Shown: one piece after another, positions 31,547-43,400 of the stretch | Position numbering within the stretch: position 1 is the first letter of the stretch | How the letters are laid out: each line of letters begins with the position of its first letter | Assembly: GCA_014607495.2 (NCBI GenBank) | Contig: CP053170.1 | Span: forward strand, 9,734,001-9,798,000 | Source: Carposina sasakii | Taxonomy: Eukaryota; Arthropoda; Insecta; Lepidoptera; Carposinidae | Length of the DNA stretch: 64,000 nucleotides | Direction of reading: 5' to 3' | The notes under the pieces: generated by a model | What the model was told of the DNA's origin: nothing | The model's database searches: none | Seen by the model: only the letters and a program-made list of their open reading frames with translations | Position numbers and translations under genes: made by a program

Positions 31547-31786
31547 ATCAGCCTATTGCAGTCCACTGCTGGACGTAGGCCTCCCCCAGAGCACGCCACA
31601 AGACTACCATGGGGGGTATTTGCCCATAGTCACCACGCTGGGCAGGCGGATTTTTTGGACTATGTTGTCAGCACGGGAGGCGCTGCTGCCCATCTCCCGG
31701 AAACCCTTAAGCGTCTCGTACGATACCCACGGGCAGACATGGGGTGGTATGAATTCTACTCTGCCGGCATCACGCGGCCAAAATTT
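31547..31786 (+). repeat. GGACGTAGGCC-family repeat, nearly full copy
   Basis: Begins with CATCATCATCATCAGCC, then GTCCACTGCTGGACGTAGGC, GGCGGATTTTTTGGACTATG, CGGAAACCCTTAAGCGTCTC and CCGGCATCACGCGGCC. About 240 bp. It is a good reference copy for the family in this window. Confidence 0.75.
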
Positions 31787-31827
31787 GCATAAATATGAGT
31801 ACATAATAATGATACATACATACATAT

Positions 31828-32070
31828 AATCACGCCTTTATCCCTTACGGGGTAGACAGAGCACCAAGGGCCGATAGAACCACATGGTGCCGCTTCTGAC
31901 CAATTTGAGGGTATAGTTGAGATGTACAAGTTCGGTTAGTAGTGACAGGTGGTCAGCCCATCGCCTACAAAACACCAAGACCCTCTTATCCTTCTACTGA
32001 CTTGTACAGTATGCCCGGGAAGAGAAGCAGCTGTAGTATTATTTTTTCACTCCCAGTGCAGCATAGAAGA
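31828..32070 (+). repeat. Dispersed repeat (ATCACGCC / ACGGGGTAG family), copy 2
   Basis: Plus-strand counterpart of 3791-4050, from ATCACGCCTTTATCCCTTAC to GTGCAGCATAGAAG. Confidence 0.75.
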
Positions 32071-32597
32071 TAATAATGATAATATATTGGAAAATTTAGC
32101 TCCTGCATATTTTGCCAGTTACTGGTATGCAAATTAGTCAAGCATCACATAGAATACAGATACTCTAGCAACTTTTTGCGATCGCATTGCTATGGCTTTG
32201 CTTTTGCAATGACGTACGTTCCTTGTTGGTTTGTTTGTGACTAGATCGCAATTATTATAAAGTCATTACATTTGACGGTCAATGGAGCGGAGGGCCGAAA
32301 ACATCACATTTGAAAAAACATCCAATTTGAAAAAATATTAATTAAGTATACTTATTAACTTAAGTATTTCGTGTTAATTTAAAAATGGCACCTAATGACT
32401 AGATTGTTTTTAAATGAAACAATAATATTATAATAAATACGGTTCCTAACTATTATTTACAGTCAATTGACACAAAATATATCTTTATTTTATTTTTATA
32501 ATGCTTGCAATACATAGTACCTTATCTAAAAACTTTCGCTCTTTTTAATAAATTCTGAATACTTAGATAATGTAACAACACTCCCACCAATACCGGC

Positions 32598-32783
32598 TCT
32601 CTTATTACGTAACTAGCAAAAGCAAAGCGATAGCGAAAATTTTTCAAAATTCGCTGATTGCTTGTCAAATACGTATAACGTAAAATGAATTTCAAAGGAA
32701 TTTTGACATTTAAATGCGAATATTGTACAATTCTCGCTATCGCATTGCATCTGCTCTGCTCTTGCAAGTTACGTAGTCAGCCT
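32598..32783. mobile_element. Foldback MITE (GCTATCGCATTGC family)
   Basis: TTACGTAACTAGCAAAAGCA at the left and CTTGCAAGTTACGTAGTCAG at the right form an imperfect inverted repeat. The inner motif AGCGATAGCGAAAATT is answered by AATTCTCGCTATCGCATTGC. Related elements lie at 33560-33695, 48180-48330, 51370-51542 and 54703-54872. Confidence 0.65.
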
Positions 32784-33559
32784 GCCAGTTACCCTTCGTC
32801 ATTTGATTTGACGAACGCGTGAAAATGAAAGCTTCCTATTGGAGCAAACGTGTCAGTGATGAACCTCTATCGTTTAATCGCGAAATTATGTTACATTGTC
32901 TAAGACCCATGACGTAAGAATTCGTGGTAACCCCTAGTGGCCCTTCGAGTCTGATCATCTATCTTAGCGATCATTGCTATATTAGCGAGAATGCGTAACC
33001 AAATAGTTGGAGTCTATAGAAATTCTGTAGAAATCAGCATTACTTCGATGATCTTTGATATCGCCGACATTCTAAACGTGGCTATACGATCGCCTTTGTG
33101 ATCCTGCTATTCTGGTTACCCTATTGTGAGAACACAGTCGTGTGTCTCTAAGTACAGTTAATCAAGATAAATAATACTTAGACATTGCAAAACATCGAAG
33201 ACAATCGTACAGCACTACAAAAACAAATTACGAAAAATCTATTTAGTCTTAAAACACTCCTAAATTTCAACAAACAAATAGTAAATCAATATTATTTAGA
33301 AAAAATTGCAAACGAATAAGAACTTAGTCCATGTCCATTATTTACCTAGTTTACCTGTATGTAAACGAATATTGGCAACAAAAAAACTAACTTACAATTC
33401 ATCATTATCTATCATGTACCTGCCTATCTGATAGGTAGGTGACTACAGTCAGTGATTGGATCTTTCGATGCGATTTTGAGAATAGGATTTGATAAATTAC
33501 ATACGTTATAAATTACGGCGATAAGTTGGTAACTCGTCACTGATACTTACAAATACAAA

Positions 33560-33695
33560 AAGTCGCTGATTGCTTGTCAAATTCATATTACGTAAAATAA
33601 ATTTCAAAGGAAATTTGACATTTCAAGGCGAATATTGTACAATTTTCGCGATCGCTTTGCTTCGGCTTTGCTATTGCAAATTAGGTAATCAGGGG
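33560..33695. mobile_element. Foldback MITE (GCTATCGCATTGC family), truncated
   Basis: Carries the right half of the family: TGATTGCTTGTCAAATTC, TTTGACATTTCAAGGCGAAT, TCGCGATCGCTTTGCTTCGG and AAATTAGGTAATCAGGGGG. Confidence 0.55.
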
Positions 33696-34252
33696 GCGGA
33701 TTGCCTGCGCGGAGCCTGTAGCAAATTCTTACAAGGGGCCCTTGGTTTGCTTTAGGTTCTCATGTTAAGGGGTATCTACTCGTATTAAATCAAACAAAAC
33801 TGTTATAAATAAAGTGAGTTGTCTATTACTTTTTAAAAATTCAAGTTCTACCGAGAGTTTGACCATTGCTATAACATGAGATAGGTGGAAGGGAAGTGAT
33901 AGCCTAAGTTAGCTTCGCGTTTTAGGCATGTGCAAGGTATTTTACGCTCCTATCTAAAGTGAGATTTTTTAAAATTACGGTCAGACAGGCGTTGGAGCGC
34001 GGAGCTGTAGCATTTGCTACTCTTGCTTCGTGGCTAATCCGGCACTGAGCTACCCTCTATTTTGAGAACATAAATGTATATACTCGTATATAAGTACATA
34101 TATATAAAATTAAGTTTCAAGCATCTCCTCTTTCAAAAACCTCATAAGTCAACAATAAATTAATTACAAGCATTATACTCTATCAACTAATATTTCTGTA
34201 TAACAAAATACTCATACGATCGAAATATACAAAAATATAGTTATCTAGGTAT

Positions 34253-34461
34253 TTAGGTAGATTTTTTTACAAGTTCTATAGTGGAAAAGATCTTCTGTAT
34301 GGACGATCTAACTTTCTTTTCTTCAGCTGCTAAATTCTGCCTCTCGGCGAGCAAAGCGCGCGCCTGGTCGGATTCGCGCGAGGCAACGCGCGTGATCTGC
34401 GCGCATTCCACACGCAACGTCGTGAAGCGGCGCTGCAGGTCTTTTATCTCTTTTCTTTGAG
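34253..34461 (-). CDS. GSE1: GSE1 last coding exon: C-terminal coiled coil
   Basis: The acceptor (minus strand) is CTTTCCTTCACAG before 34461. A split Ala codon leads into QRKEIKDLQRRFTTLRVECA, with heptad-like spacing to the stop at 34253-34255. It corresponds to the terminal coiled coil of human GSE1. The open frame continues upstream into a SINE-like repeat, which is intronic, not coding. Confidence 0.85.
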
Positions 34462-37400
34462 CTGTGAAGGAAAGATGCAGTTTAGTTTTGACTGATTTTT
34501 CTGTGCTCAGCTGCATCTCCTTCCGTGCATATCGTACGAGTCGAGTAAGGAACTCTGGCATTCTCTCAGGCAGCTAGCAACTTGTCACATCTGTCCCCGG
34601 TATGCTGGGCGTGGCTACAACATTTTTTTTGTAAACCGTATAAAATGAACGAACACACCCAAAAGATTGTAACAATGCGAAGATGTTTCGTACTCTTTCG
34701 CACAAAAACTACAGTTTAGTTTCGATAAAACTTGCGCAATGCATTCATTATGCAATAGCAGTTATAGACAGCATTATCTGTCGATCGAGGACAGTGATGT
34801 CTAACCAGAGGGGTAAGCATGGACCTCCCGATAGTCCGTAACGCTACCCCACTGTTGTGCTATAACCGTCCAACTGTAATTATTATGGCCTCACCTCTGT
34901 CATATCCCCTGTAACTCTTCCGCATTTCTTCTATCCCAGCCCAGAAGGAAACATCTTCTGTTTGACAGCCTGCATCCTGTACTCTTTCTGTAACTGTTTG
35001 CACATCGCTAGGCCCACTCGCAGACTTCTCTGGCTCGTCCATAGATGTCGCTTGCGTTGTTGTAACAACTGCGTTATCCTGATTGGATTTTAAAGAAATA
35101 ATCTTAGATATATCAGGTATGTTTATTAGACAAGTCTGTTTTGACTCAGGTTTATTGTTTTGGATGTTTTCGCTATCAAATCCGGGGTTTAAATCTCTCT
35201 TTTTGGTTTCTTGACCACTGAATAGCTTAACACTTCTGTCCGCCATATTGGATAGGCGTGTTAGTTCCGAGAAATTCTTTTCTGTTAGGACATGGATACT
35301 GTCACCATCATCAGCTCCATTGGTATCGAGTCTCTTTTTTATTAGGTTGTTGTTCTCATTGACGCTATGGTGGATTTCTCTTAACAGTTTGAGCTGATCA
35401 TTGGGATCTAGTTCTGGATTTTCTGGTTGTTTTAATTTCGTCGGTAGATCATTACGAAGACCGTTTTCACGCCGTTTTCTGTCCTTCATAATAGATAGCC
35501 ATGTTTTCTCGTATTCTGAAAATAGACGTATAGTTTTATTGTACTAATGTTTTGTGTATCGCTGAACGAAAGAATTATGGATTACAATTTACAATATTAA
35601 AATCTTACCTTCTTTATGATTTAGTGATACTGGAAATAACCTTAAATGTGAAAAGAAATTTTGCTTCTTTTGAAAAGAAACTCCATTATCTATTTTATCA
35701 CAGTCTTCTTGTATTGGGGGTCTTTTGCATTTTCTTTTAGTGTTTAAATTTTCCTTTAAGGCTTCATTTTTGGAAAGCTGATCAATACGACCTGCCGCTA
35801 TATACGCCGAAGCGACCGAATCTCTTCTTATACTACTTTCTTCTTTATCTAGTTGTTTGTCTGAAAGGAAATGTAAAATAGAATGTTTAACATCAATTCT
35901 AAGGTATACCTACCTATAGTACTTTACAAATGAATGTTATTTTTTATTTTTTAATAATTTCGCAATTTGATTACCTTTATACACATCACTAGTAGCCAAT
36001 CTCAAACTTGCTAAGAATTCTACTTTTCCATCATTATTGGGTTCTTCGGGGTTAGAATATTTATTTATTATTGCATTATACTCGTTTAAATCATCTTCTC
36101 CATATGCACTATCACTATCACTACTCTCTTCCTCTATTCTTACTCTAGTATTTGCAAATTCTTTATAGATTTCAGCTTTTACGTTTTCGGCTGTAATTAT
36201 ATTTCTAGAAGGATCACCTTTTTCCGGAACCTTTTTTACATCAGTTTTGGTATTGTCTTTATTTTCTCTGTTAGACAGATATTTTAATCTTCGCAGTCGT
36301 TTTCTTTTCTCATATAAATCTAAAGAGCTTACTTCTTCAACTTTCGTTAACTTTGGTCTAATGTTTGTAATTACTATTTTTGGCTGTAGTTTGGAATCCA
36401 CTTGGTAAGGACAAGCTATAAATAGCTTATCATTTGTTTTTGTTGTTTCAAAATGTTTCGGAAATTCTTTTTTGGCATTGTTTATAAATTTTGGAAAATC
36501 CTTACTTAAAAATTGCTGATTAACTTTGTTATCGGCGTCTACTATCATTGGCACTTGGTATACAATCTGTTGGTTTACTATAACTTTGGGGTTTGATGTC
36601 TGGAACAGTAAATCCTTTTTATTAGACAGTGTCTGAAGTACATTATTACTTGATTTTAACACATGTATTTCTTTATTGATAATGTTTGGTGATTTCTTGT
36701 TGATTATCTCACTACTGTTTGTCATTGTACTGACTTCTTTTAATACGTTATTCTCGTTAGTAACTACTTTATTTCCTTTATTAGTTTGGTCATTTGTCTG
36801 ATTAATTTTAGTATTATTTTTAATCATCATTAGATTTGCGGGAAATTGGACATTGCTTAGATATACGAAATTGGATTGTAGAACAACATTTTTAGTTTCT
36901 GGTTGAAGTGTTTTATCCGCTGTTTTCGTCTTATTTTTCAAATCTTGTTCTTGTAGAGTTCCCTGCGACTTCTCCTTCACGACTATCTTGTTGCCATATA
37001 TTTGATTTTCAGTGATCAAATTTTCAAAATCATTTTCATCACAGTTCTCCTGATGAAGTCTTTTCAAGGCAACAACTTTGGACGATGTTCCGTTCTCATT
37101 AACGAATTCTTCTTTACATTTCTTCGTTTGATTTAACAGTCGTGAAGGAGCTTGCAGGTTTTTTGAATCGCTATTAGTTCGTTGGATCAAAACCTGTGGA
37201 TTTGGTTGCTGTATAGTTAGCAGCATTTTCTGGTTTGGCGTATTTGGTTTTTGGATAAATAATATTTGATTTTTCTGTTCATTAATAGCCGTCTCAGACG
37301 GCTTATGACGAAAATTTGGCTTGTGTGTTTCAAGATTAATTGGATTGAAGAGTGGTTTAGGCGGAGGTGGCGTAGATTCTTGTGTTATTGTAGGTGCTGG

Positions 37401-40400
37401 GTCTTTTATCTCATTAGAAACATCGGTATTAGGCTCTGGTTTTTTAAATTGTGCAGCATTTTTATTAATAGCTTCAGCCGCGTTTATCAAAGCGTTAATA
37501 TTATTACTGGCCTGACTGGTAGGTGGAGACACTGGTTTATTTTCTGGCACCTGTGGTACCTCTGGTTCGCGTAAAGCATTCTTAATAATCACATTACTCT
37601 GTATTTCTAATCTTGAATTGTCTGTCTTTGATGTTTGAAATGCATGATTAAATGGGGTTGGACTTTTTTTCGTCAGAGCGCTGTGCAGTAACGCGTCTGA
37701 TGTGTTATTTACGCATTTCATATCTATTTTGCTTATAGGTATGCTTGTTTTCAGGCTGAAACGTTCAGGAGGTTTCTTTTTAGTGTTATCATTGATCTGT
37801 TGCGATGGTATAGTAATAGTGGCACCAGATCCTTGAGCCAACGAAGTTATACTCATATTGGACTCTCCATTAGGGCCTTTACTGGGTTCAGAAGTTGTTA
37901 CAGCAGGAACAATTTCAGTTGTAAATTGATCTTCGAAGTCTGTTTGTGGTTTTGATAAATCGAAGGTTGGAACTGTTTCTGCTTTTTTTACTTCTTCAGT
38001 TTTAGTTTTTTTCAATGTTTCCTTTGGCTTGTGTGGATAAGGTACAAACTCAGATATAGGAGGTTCGTTTGTTTGCTGATTTGGCGTCATCACTCCAGGA
38101 TAGGCTACTGGCTGAAACGCGGAGTAACCAGGTATAGAATAAAGGTATCCTCCATAGTTAGAGTAACCTGGTTCCAACGATTTGATGGTGGTTGCTACAC
38201 TTGGACTAGGATTCGGGATAGACGATGGTGAAATCTTTGGTGGGTGTGGTATAGGTTTGGCTGGTATAAATGAAGGCTTTTCTAAAAAAGTGGGTTCTTC
38301 TGCAGTCTTAAATGGTTCAGGTGGTATGATTGGAAGAATTTTGTCGGGTAATAACGGTGGAGGGGGTATCCTGTCATCAGGCTTCGCCGTTTTAATTGGA
38401 GGTGGAGATGCTGGTCGTTTTTCTGCTCTTTCTGTGGAGGTAAAAAGACAGTTTTAAATGTTGTTGAAAGATTTGTTAAAAGTTAAAATATGTACAAAAA
38501 AAATTCTATAAGTAGGTATTAGGGTCGATTGCGGCAGTCACACTTAAACCTAAACCTAATCTTAGTCAGGTCTATCTCTCTCCGTTCTTAACATAAATGG
38601 CTGAGAGAGACAAGTACAGGTAGGACTATTTATACGTTTAGGTTTAAGTGTGACTGTCGGAATCGACCATATTACCTACCTAGCATGACTGCAATATTTC
38701 ATACAATATAATCAGTTATTATAATCAAAATAATTTAATGTTTATTTATATATAGATATACCACAATGTCTACGTTTGTAAAAGGATTGCATGCAGGTGT
38801 AGATAAAATCACACTCAGTGGAAGCAAATGCGTCTACCATGCAATTTATGAGTTAAAAATTATTGCTGCCTTTCTCTAAAACTTCATCAAGATGTCCTTC
38901 AGGTAGGCTATACCGGCTATCCATTGAAAAAATCGACCAATTAATCGACACTGATAGGTACCTATTATTAGAAAAAGCTCTCTTGTGTCAAGTGGTTTTA
39001 TAAATTTCTTAAATGTCCTATGTAATTAACACTCAGTTAAAAAGTCAGGTTATATCTATCGTCAAACTGTCAATTCAAATAGATTTTGCTAGCGAGTCAC
39101 TAGCGTTACGCCACGTAAAAAGGTTCGTGCTTACCCCACTAAGGCTACTGAAGGCGTACTGTACGACAATGTTAAATAGATAAGTATAATATCGCTTTAC
39201 GTAATAAAGTACAATTTTAATTTAAACTAAAGACGCGTCTATGAGTCATACTTAGTGTACTTAGGTAGGTATCGTCCTACAATTAAGCGATCGTCTGAGT
39301 CCTCTGAGAGAATCGTGTGAGTAAGATAAAAGCTGTAGAGCGCAAGTATCGCTTCGTTCTCTGTGCCCAGCGTAAGAAAAATTCTCTAGTTTTCCTACGG
39401 ATTAACAATGACCTCGCCATAGGGTTGCCAATTTATATCTGAGCCTACGGATCATACCTATATTGTGCGGTGGCGCGTCCGGTTTAGGTTGCCTGCCCTC
39501 TGGAGCGGAGGGAGGTTGGAGAGCGGAGAAACGTAGAACCAATAATATTTTTTATAATCCTATTGGATAAAATTTCTTCGTTTCTCCGCTCCGGTGAACA
39601 TTTACCCGTTTTTGACCTTTGATTTAAGGAACCCTAAAATAACAAGAATGTAGATTGCGTGATGTAGACGTTTCGTAGCATGCGGACGCTTTTCGTAGCA
39701 CATGAGCTACGGACTTCGGACCTACTATGATAGGTAGGACTTGAGTTAATTAGCAGTGCAGCACCGTAGGAGACATACACGTATCAAACATTAGGTGAGT
39801 ATTAGATTCGAGTATATATATTTTTCACAACAGCCTATTGCAGTTCACTTCTGGACCTAAGAGGGCCAGGGCACGCCACAAGGCTAGATTACCCGTTAAC
39901 GCCATCCAGTCTACCAGCCGCCCTCTTTAAGTCTTCGGTCATGTAGAGAATAATATGAAGTACATTTATTTATTTATATAAACAGCCACAGTACAGAATA
40001 TTAAGTAGATATGTAGGTACAGTAATTAATTACTAATAATTAATTAATATCAAAGAAATCGTCTTTGCACGCTTATAGTTTGTAGGCAGATAGCCGCGTG
40101 GTGCCGGCAGAGTAGAGTTTGTACCACCCCTGCCTGCCCGTGGGTATCGTACGAGGCGATTAAGGGTTTCCGAGTGGTGGGCAGCAGCGCCTCCCGTACT
40201 GACAACATAGTCCGAAAATCACACTGCGGTCACCAACCCGCCTGCCCAGCGTGGTGACTGGGCAAAACCCTGTGACAGTAGCCTTGTGGCGTGCCCTGGG
40301 GGAGGCCTACGTCCAGCAATGGACTGCAATAGGCTGAAGAAGAAGAAGAAATGTATAGTATATATGTACTATGCATAGATAGATTCCTATAGCAATGCGA

Positions 40401-43400
40401 ATTTATTGTTCTATTTGCAAAATTGACTTTTAAATTATTAATAAATTATAGGTAACAAATATTGAATATACCTAAGTAGATACATATGGCTGTTTATAGA
40501 ACTGCAGAATCATAAACGAGATCCTATGGCAATGATTAGCATAGCGGGGTTACATGTAAATTATCAGTGACAAGTTGCTAGCTTATCGCCTGAGAGACTG
40601 CCCGAGTTCTTTTGTCGACTCTTACGACATGCACGGAAAGAGATGCAGCTTTGCAAAGATCAAGCATAGGACCGATTCAAGATTAAAAAGAAATTATATC
40701 CATGGCTTCATATCCTCAAATAACTGTTAATGGGTGACGCTTGAGCTTCATCTCACCATAATCTACCTCATACTTACTTAGCTTAGCAGCAATAGAGAGG
40801 TTGCCAGCAACACAGCACAGCTTACGTTATTTACATAGGTACCTAATATACTTACTTCTATGTGGTATATTTTTTTTATATATTTATAAAAACATTTTCA
40901 AAGTATTCATAAAGGTATAACTACTGTTCTGTTTTCTATCAGATAATAATTGTAGTCTTACAATACCTGGCTTATACAGTGGCAACTTCTCTTCATATTT
41001 GTTGCAGGCATGGAGGTTGCAGGAGTTTTTGGTGCCGTTACCTTTCTACCGTATCCTATCTGCCGTAGGTGTATATGTAATATATGGCTAGTGTATAGCT
41101 ATCGGGATGAAGAATAACGTTGCCAATATGTAATTTAGAAAAGAAATGGTAAAATTCGTCATCCAAGTAATTGACCCGGTGGCTTAGTGGTTATAGCGGC
41201 TGGCACGGTTTGCAGTGGTCGTGGGTTCGATTCCCACTCGGGTGAAGAATTTTTTCAATTTTCATTATTAATAATTTTATAATATATAATATCTTAACTA
41301 AGATAAATTTTTAAAAACACTTCTCCATTGACATAAACTCTGCACCGTTATAGAAAATGCTTCGATAAATTTACGAACTTCGCTATCGCTCGTAAAATTG
41401 TCCCAAGGCCTCAGATTTATCTACCTTTAGTGGCATAGGATTAAATTAGTTACCTATGTAGTAGTAGTGTTGATGGGAACGAAGATGTTAGACCCTTCAT
41501 AAAGTACCCTCGGCACTACTGGCTAGTAATGCAGAAGGGACAAGAAATTCTCCGCGACACTACCGGTAGTGTGGTCTGGTAGTGTCATGGGTCAGAAGGG
41601 GATATATTAATATCCTAGAAACGTGGCCCAAAGAATTTATCAGTGACTTAAAGATCCTGTAAATGCTAATAGTGGCTGAGAGATCTCCTTTATGCTCCTG
41701 CAGTAGAACTTTTTAATAAACCCTTTTTTCGGAAATACACATATATATGTATATATTTTATTTGCTTAGCCAAACTTAATGTTATCTAAAAGATATACGT
41801 ATGTATACTCAAAAAAATTCCCAATAGCAGGGTTATCACGACCTAAATCTGCTAAACATATGTGAAAAGATCTCCTTCATGATTCTGCAGCTCTGGTCAC
41901 CCTATTTTGGGAACACGGTCATTTGTCTTGTGTATAAATAAAAAAATAGCAAGCAATTAGCTATCTGCAATAATAGACCGACGAAGGGTGGCCGATGCCA
42001 AATTACTTTACGATTTGCTAAACGAGCGCATGGACTGCACCGCCCTGTTGGAGCGTGTGATGTTGCGGGCGATTCCCATTCGTTCTCGACGTGCCCACCC
42101 CCTCACTTCTAGACCACGCACCCACGCGAACTAATTTCGCACTATTCTCCCCGTTAAACCGCATAATAGACGAATACGAGAGGAGATTCTCGGAAGCGGA
42201 TATATTTTTCCTCACCCGCACTAAATTTATTGGGTTGGTTATTGAGGGTCAGCAGCGGCAGCTACAGGCTTCAACATAATTATTATTTCTCTATGCTATG
42301 TTTTTATTATTCCTATTTTTAGTAAATATTTAAATGTATCCTCCCATCCTACCCTACCCCAACTCCTCTCTTCCTTTCCTGGGTCTATATTATATTATTG
42401 GATTTAAATACTATTCTTATTTATATCAATGTCACCATGAAATTGTAAGTGTTGTTACCGTTATTGGCACTACACACATTATATGTAAATTATTTTTAAT
42501 CGTATGTTATTGCTGTGTTGTAACAACTAATAACAAATAAATAAAATAAAAATAGAGGGCGAGGGTTTCCGGGAGACGGGCAGCAGCGCCTCCCGTACTG
42601 ACAACATAGTCCGAAAATCACACTGCGGTAGATGAACCCGCATGCCCAGCGTGGTGACTATGGACATAACCCCCTATGGCAGTAGTCTTGTGGTGTGCCC
42701 TGGGGGAGGCCTACGTCCAGCAGTGCACTGCAATAGGCTGAAGACCAACTATCTGTAACTACTACATGTAGTAGGTAAGTACCTAGGATCCGTTTTAAGA
42801 TGCCAGAAGTTTCTCTAAGCATCGGGTAGGTAGAAGAAAAATACCTTATAAGCATATCAAGCCGCTCAGTGATCATCTACTTTACCTAGTAGTCAAAAGT
42901 TTTGTGTTTTAATTTAAAAACAGTTAGACGATAAAATATAGGTTTAATAAATAAATAATTAACTATTTACACTTCTCTATGCTGACGCTACTCCGAAGAA
43001 GAATCCACCGGCAAGTCCCACGGAGAAACAACTATTTTTCCTCATGAACTTTAGCGCTTGCTCCATTAGCAACTGGCTCTGCCCCGACAGCTCTTTAATC
43101 TTGTCCCAGTTCACGTTTATATAACCGAAATCACTTGCAAAATGCAGGAGTATTATACCTCCACCAAGTCCAAAAGCGGCTATTTTACCTACCTTCATCA
43201 CGGCTACCCCTGCCAGCCAGCCCGTTAAGGTTCCCAACAGCAAGTTACCACTGTTACCCTTCTTAAACTTGTCCAAAGCTATGTGAATGGTTGATGAGGT
43301 TTCCGAATGTTCTATGCAGTTAGCTTTGGAGATGTTTCGCAGGTTTATATTTGGTATGGGGCGGGACTTTCGCGTACATTCCGGGTGGGTTTGCGAGGGT

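Larger units (their letters stand above)
30520..34252. other. Intergenic region between TMEM234 and GSE1, repeats only
   Basis: Convergent gene ends. The stretch holds a CTTCCGTGC-family copy (about 30605-30772), a GGACGTAGGCC copy (31547-31786), a CACGCC-family copy (31828-32070), two foldback elements (32598-32783, 33560-33695) and scraps of others (33000-33155). I see no gene. Confidence 0.55.
38432..42976. other. GSE1 intron, 3' part: repeats and a LINE remnant
   Basis: No exon seen. Contains the MITE at 38522-38668, GGACGTAGGCC copies (39831-39945, 40093-40340, 42556-42747), a CTTCCGTGC copy (about 40500-40655), a tRNA-headed SINE (41150-41280), a further CTTCCGTGC fragment near 41830-41945 and a LINE 3' remnant (41975-42545). 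Confidence 0.55.

Noticed and set aside
41170..41243. tRNA gene on the plus strand
   Set aside because: A and B boxes are present but the anticodon arm does not fold well, and both flanks are shared with 45418-45535, as expected for a SINE.
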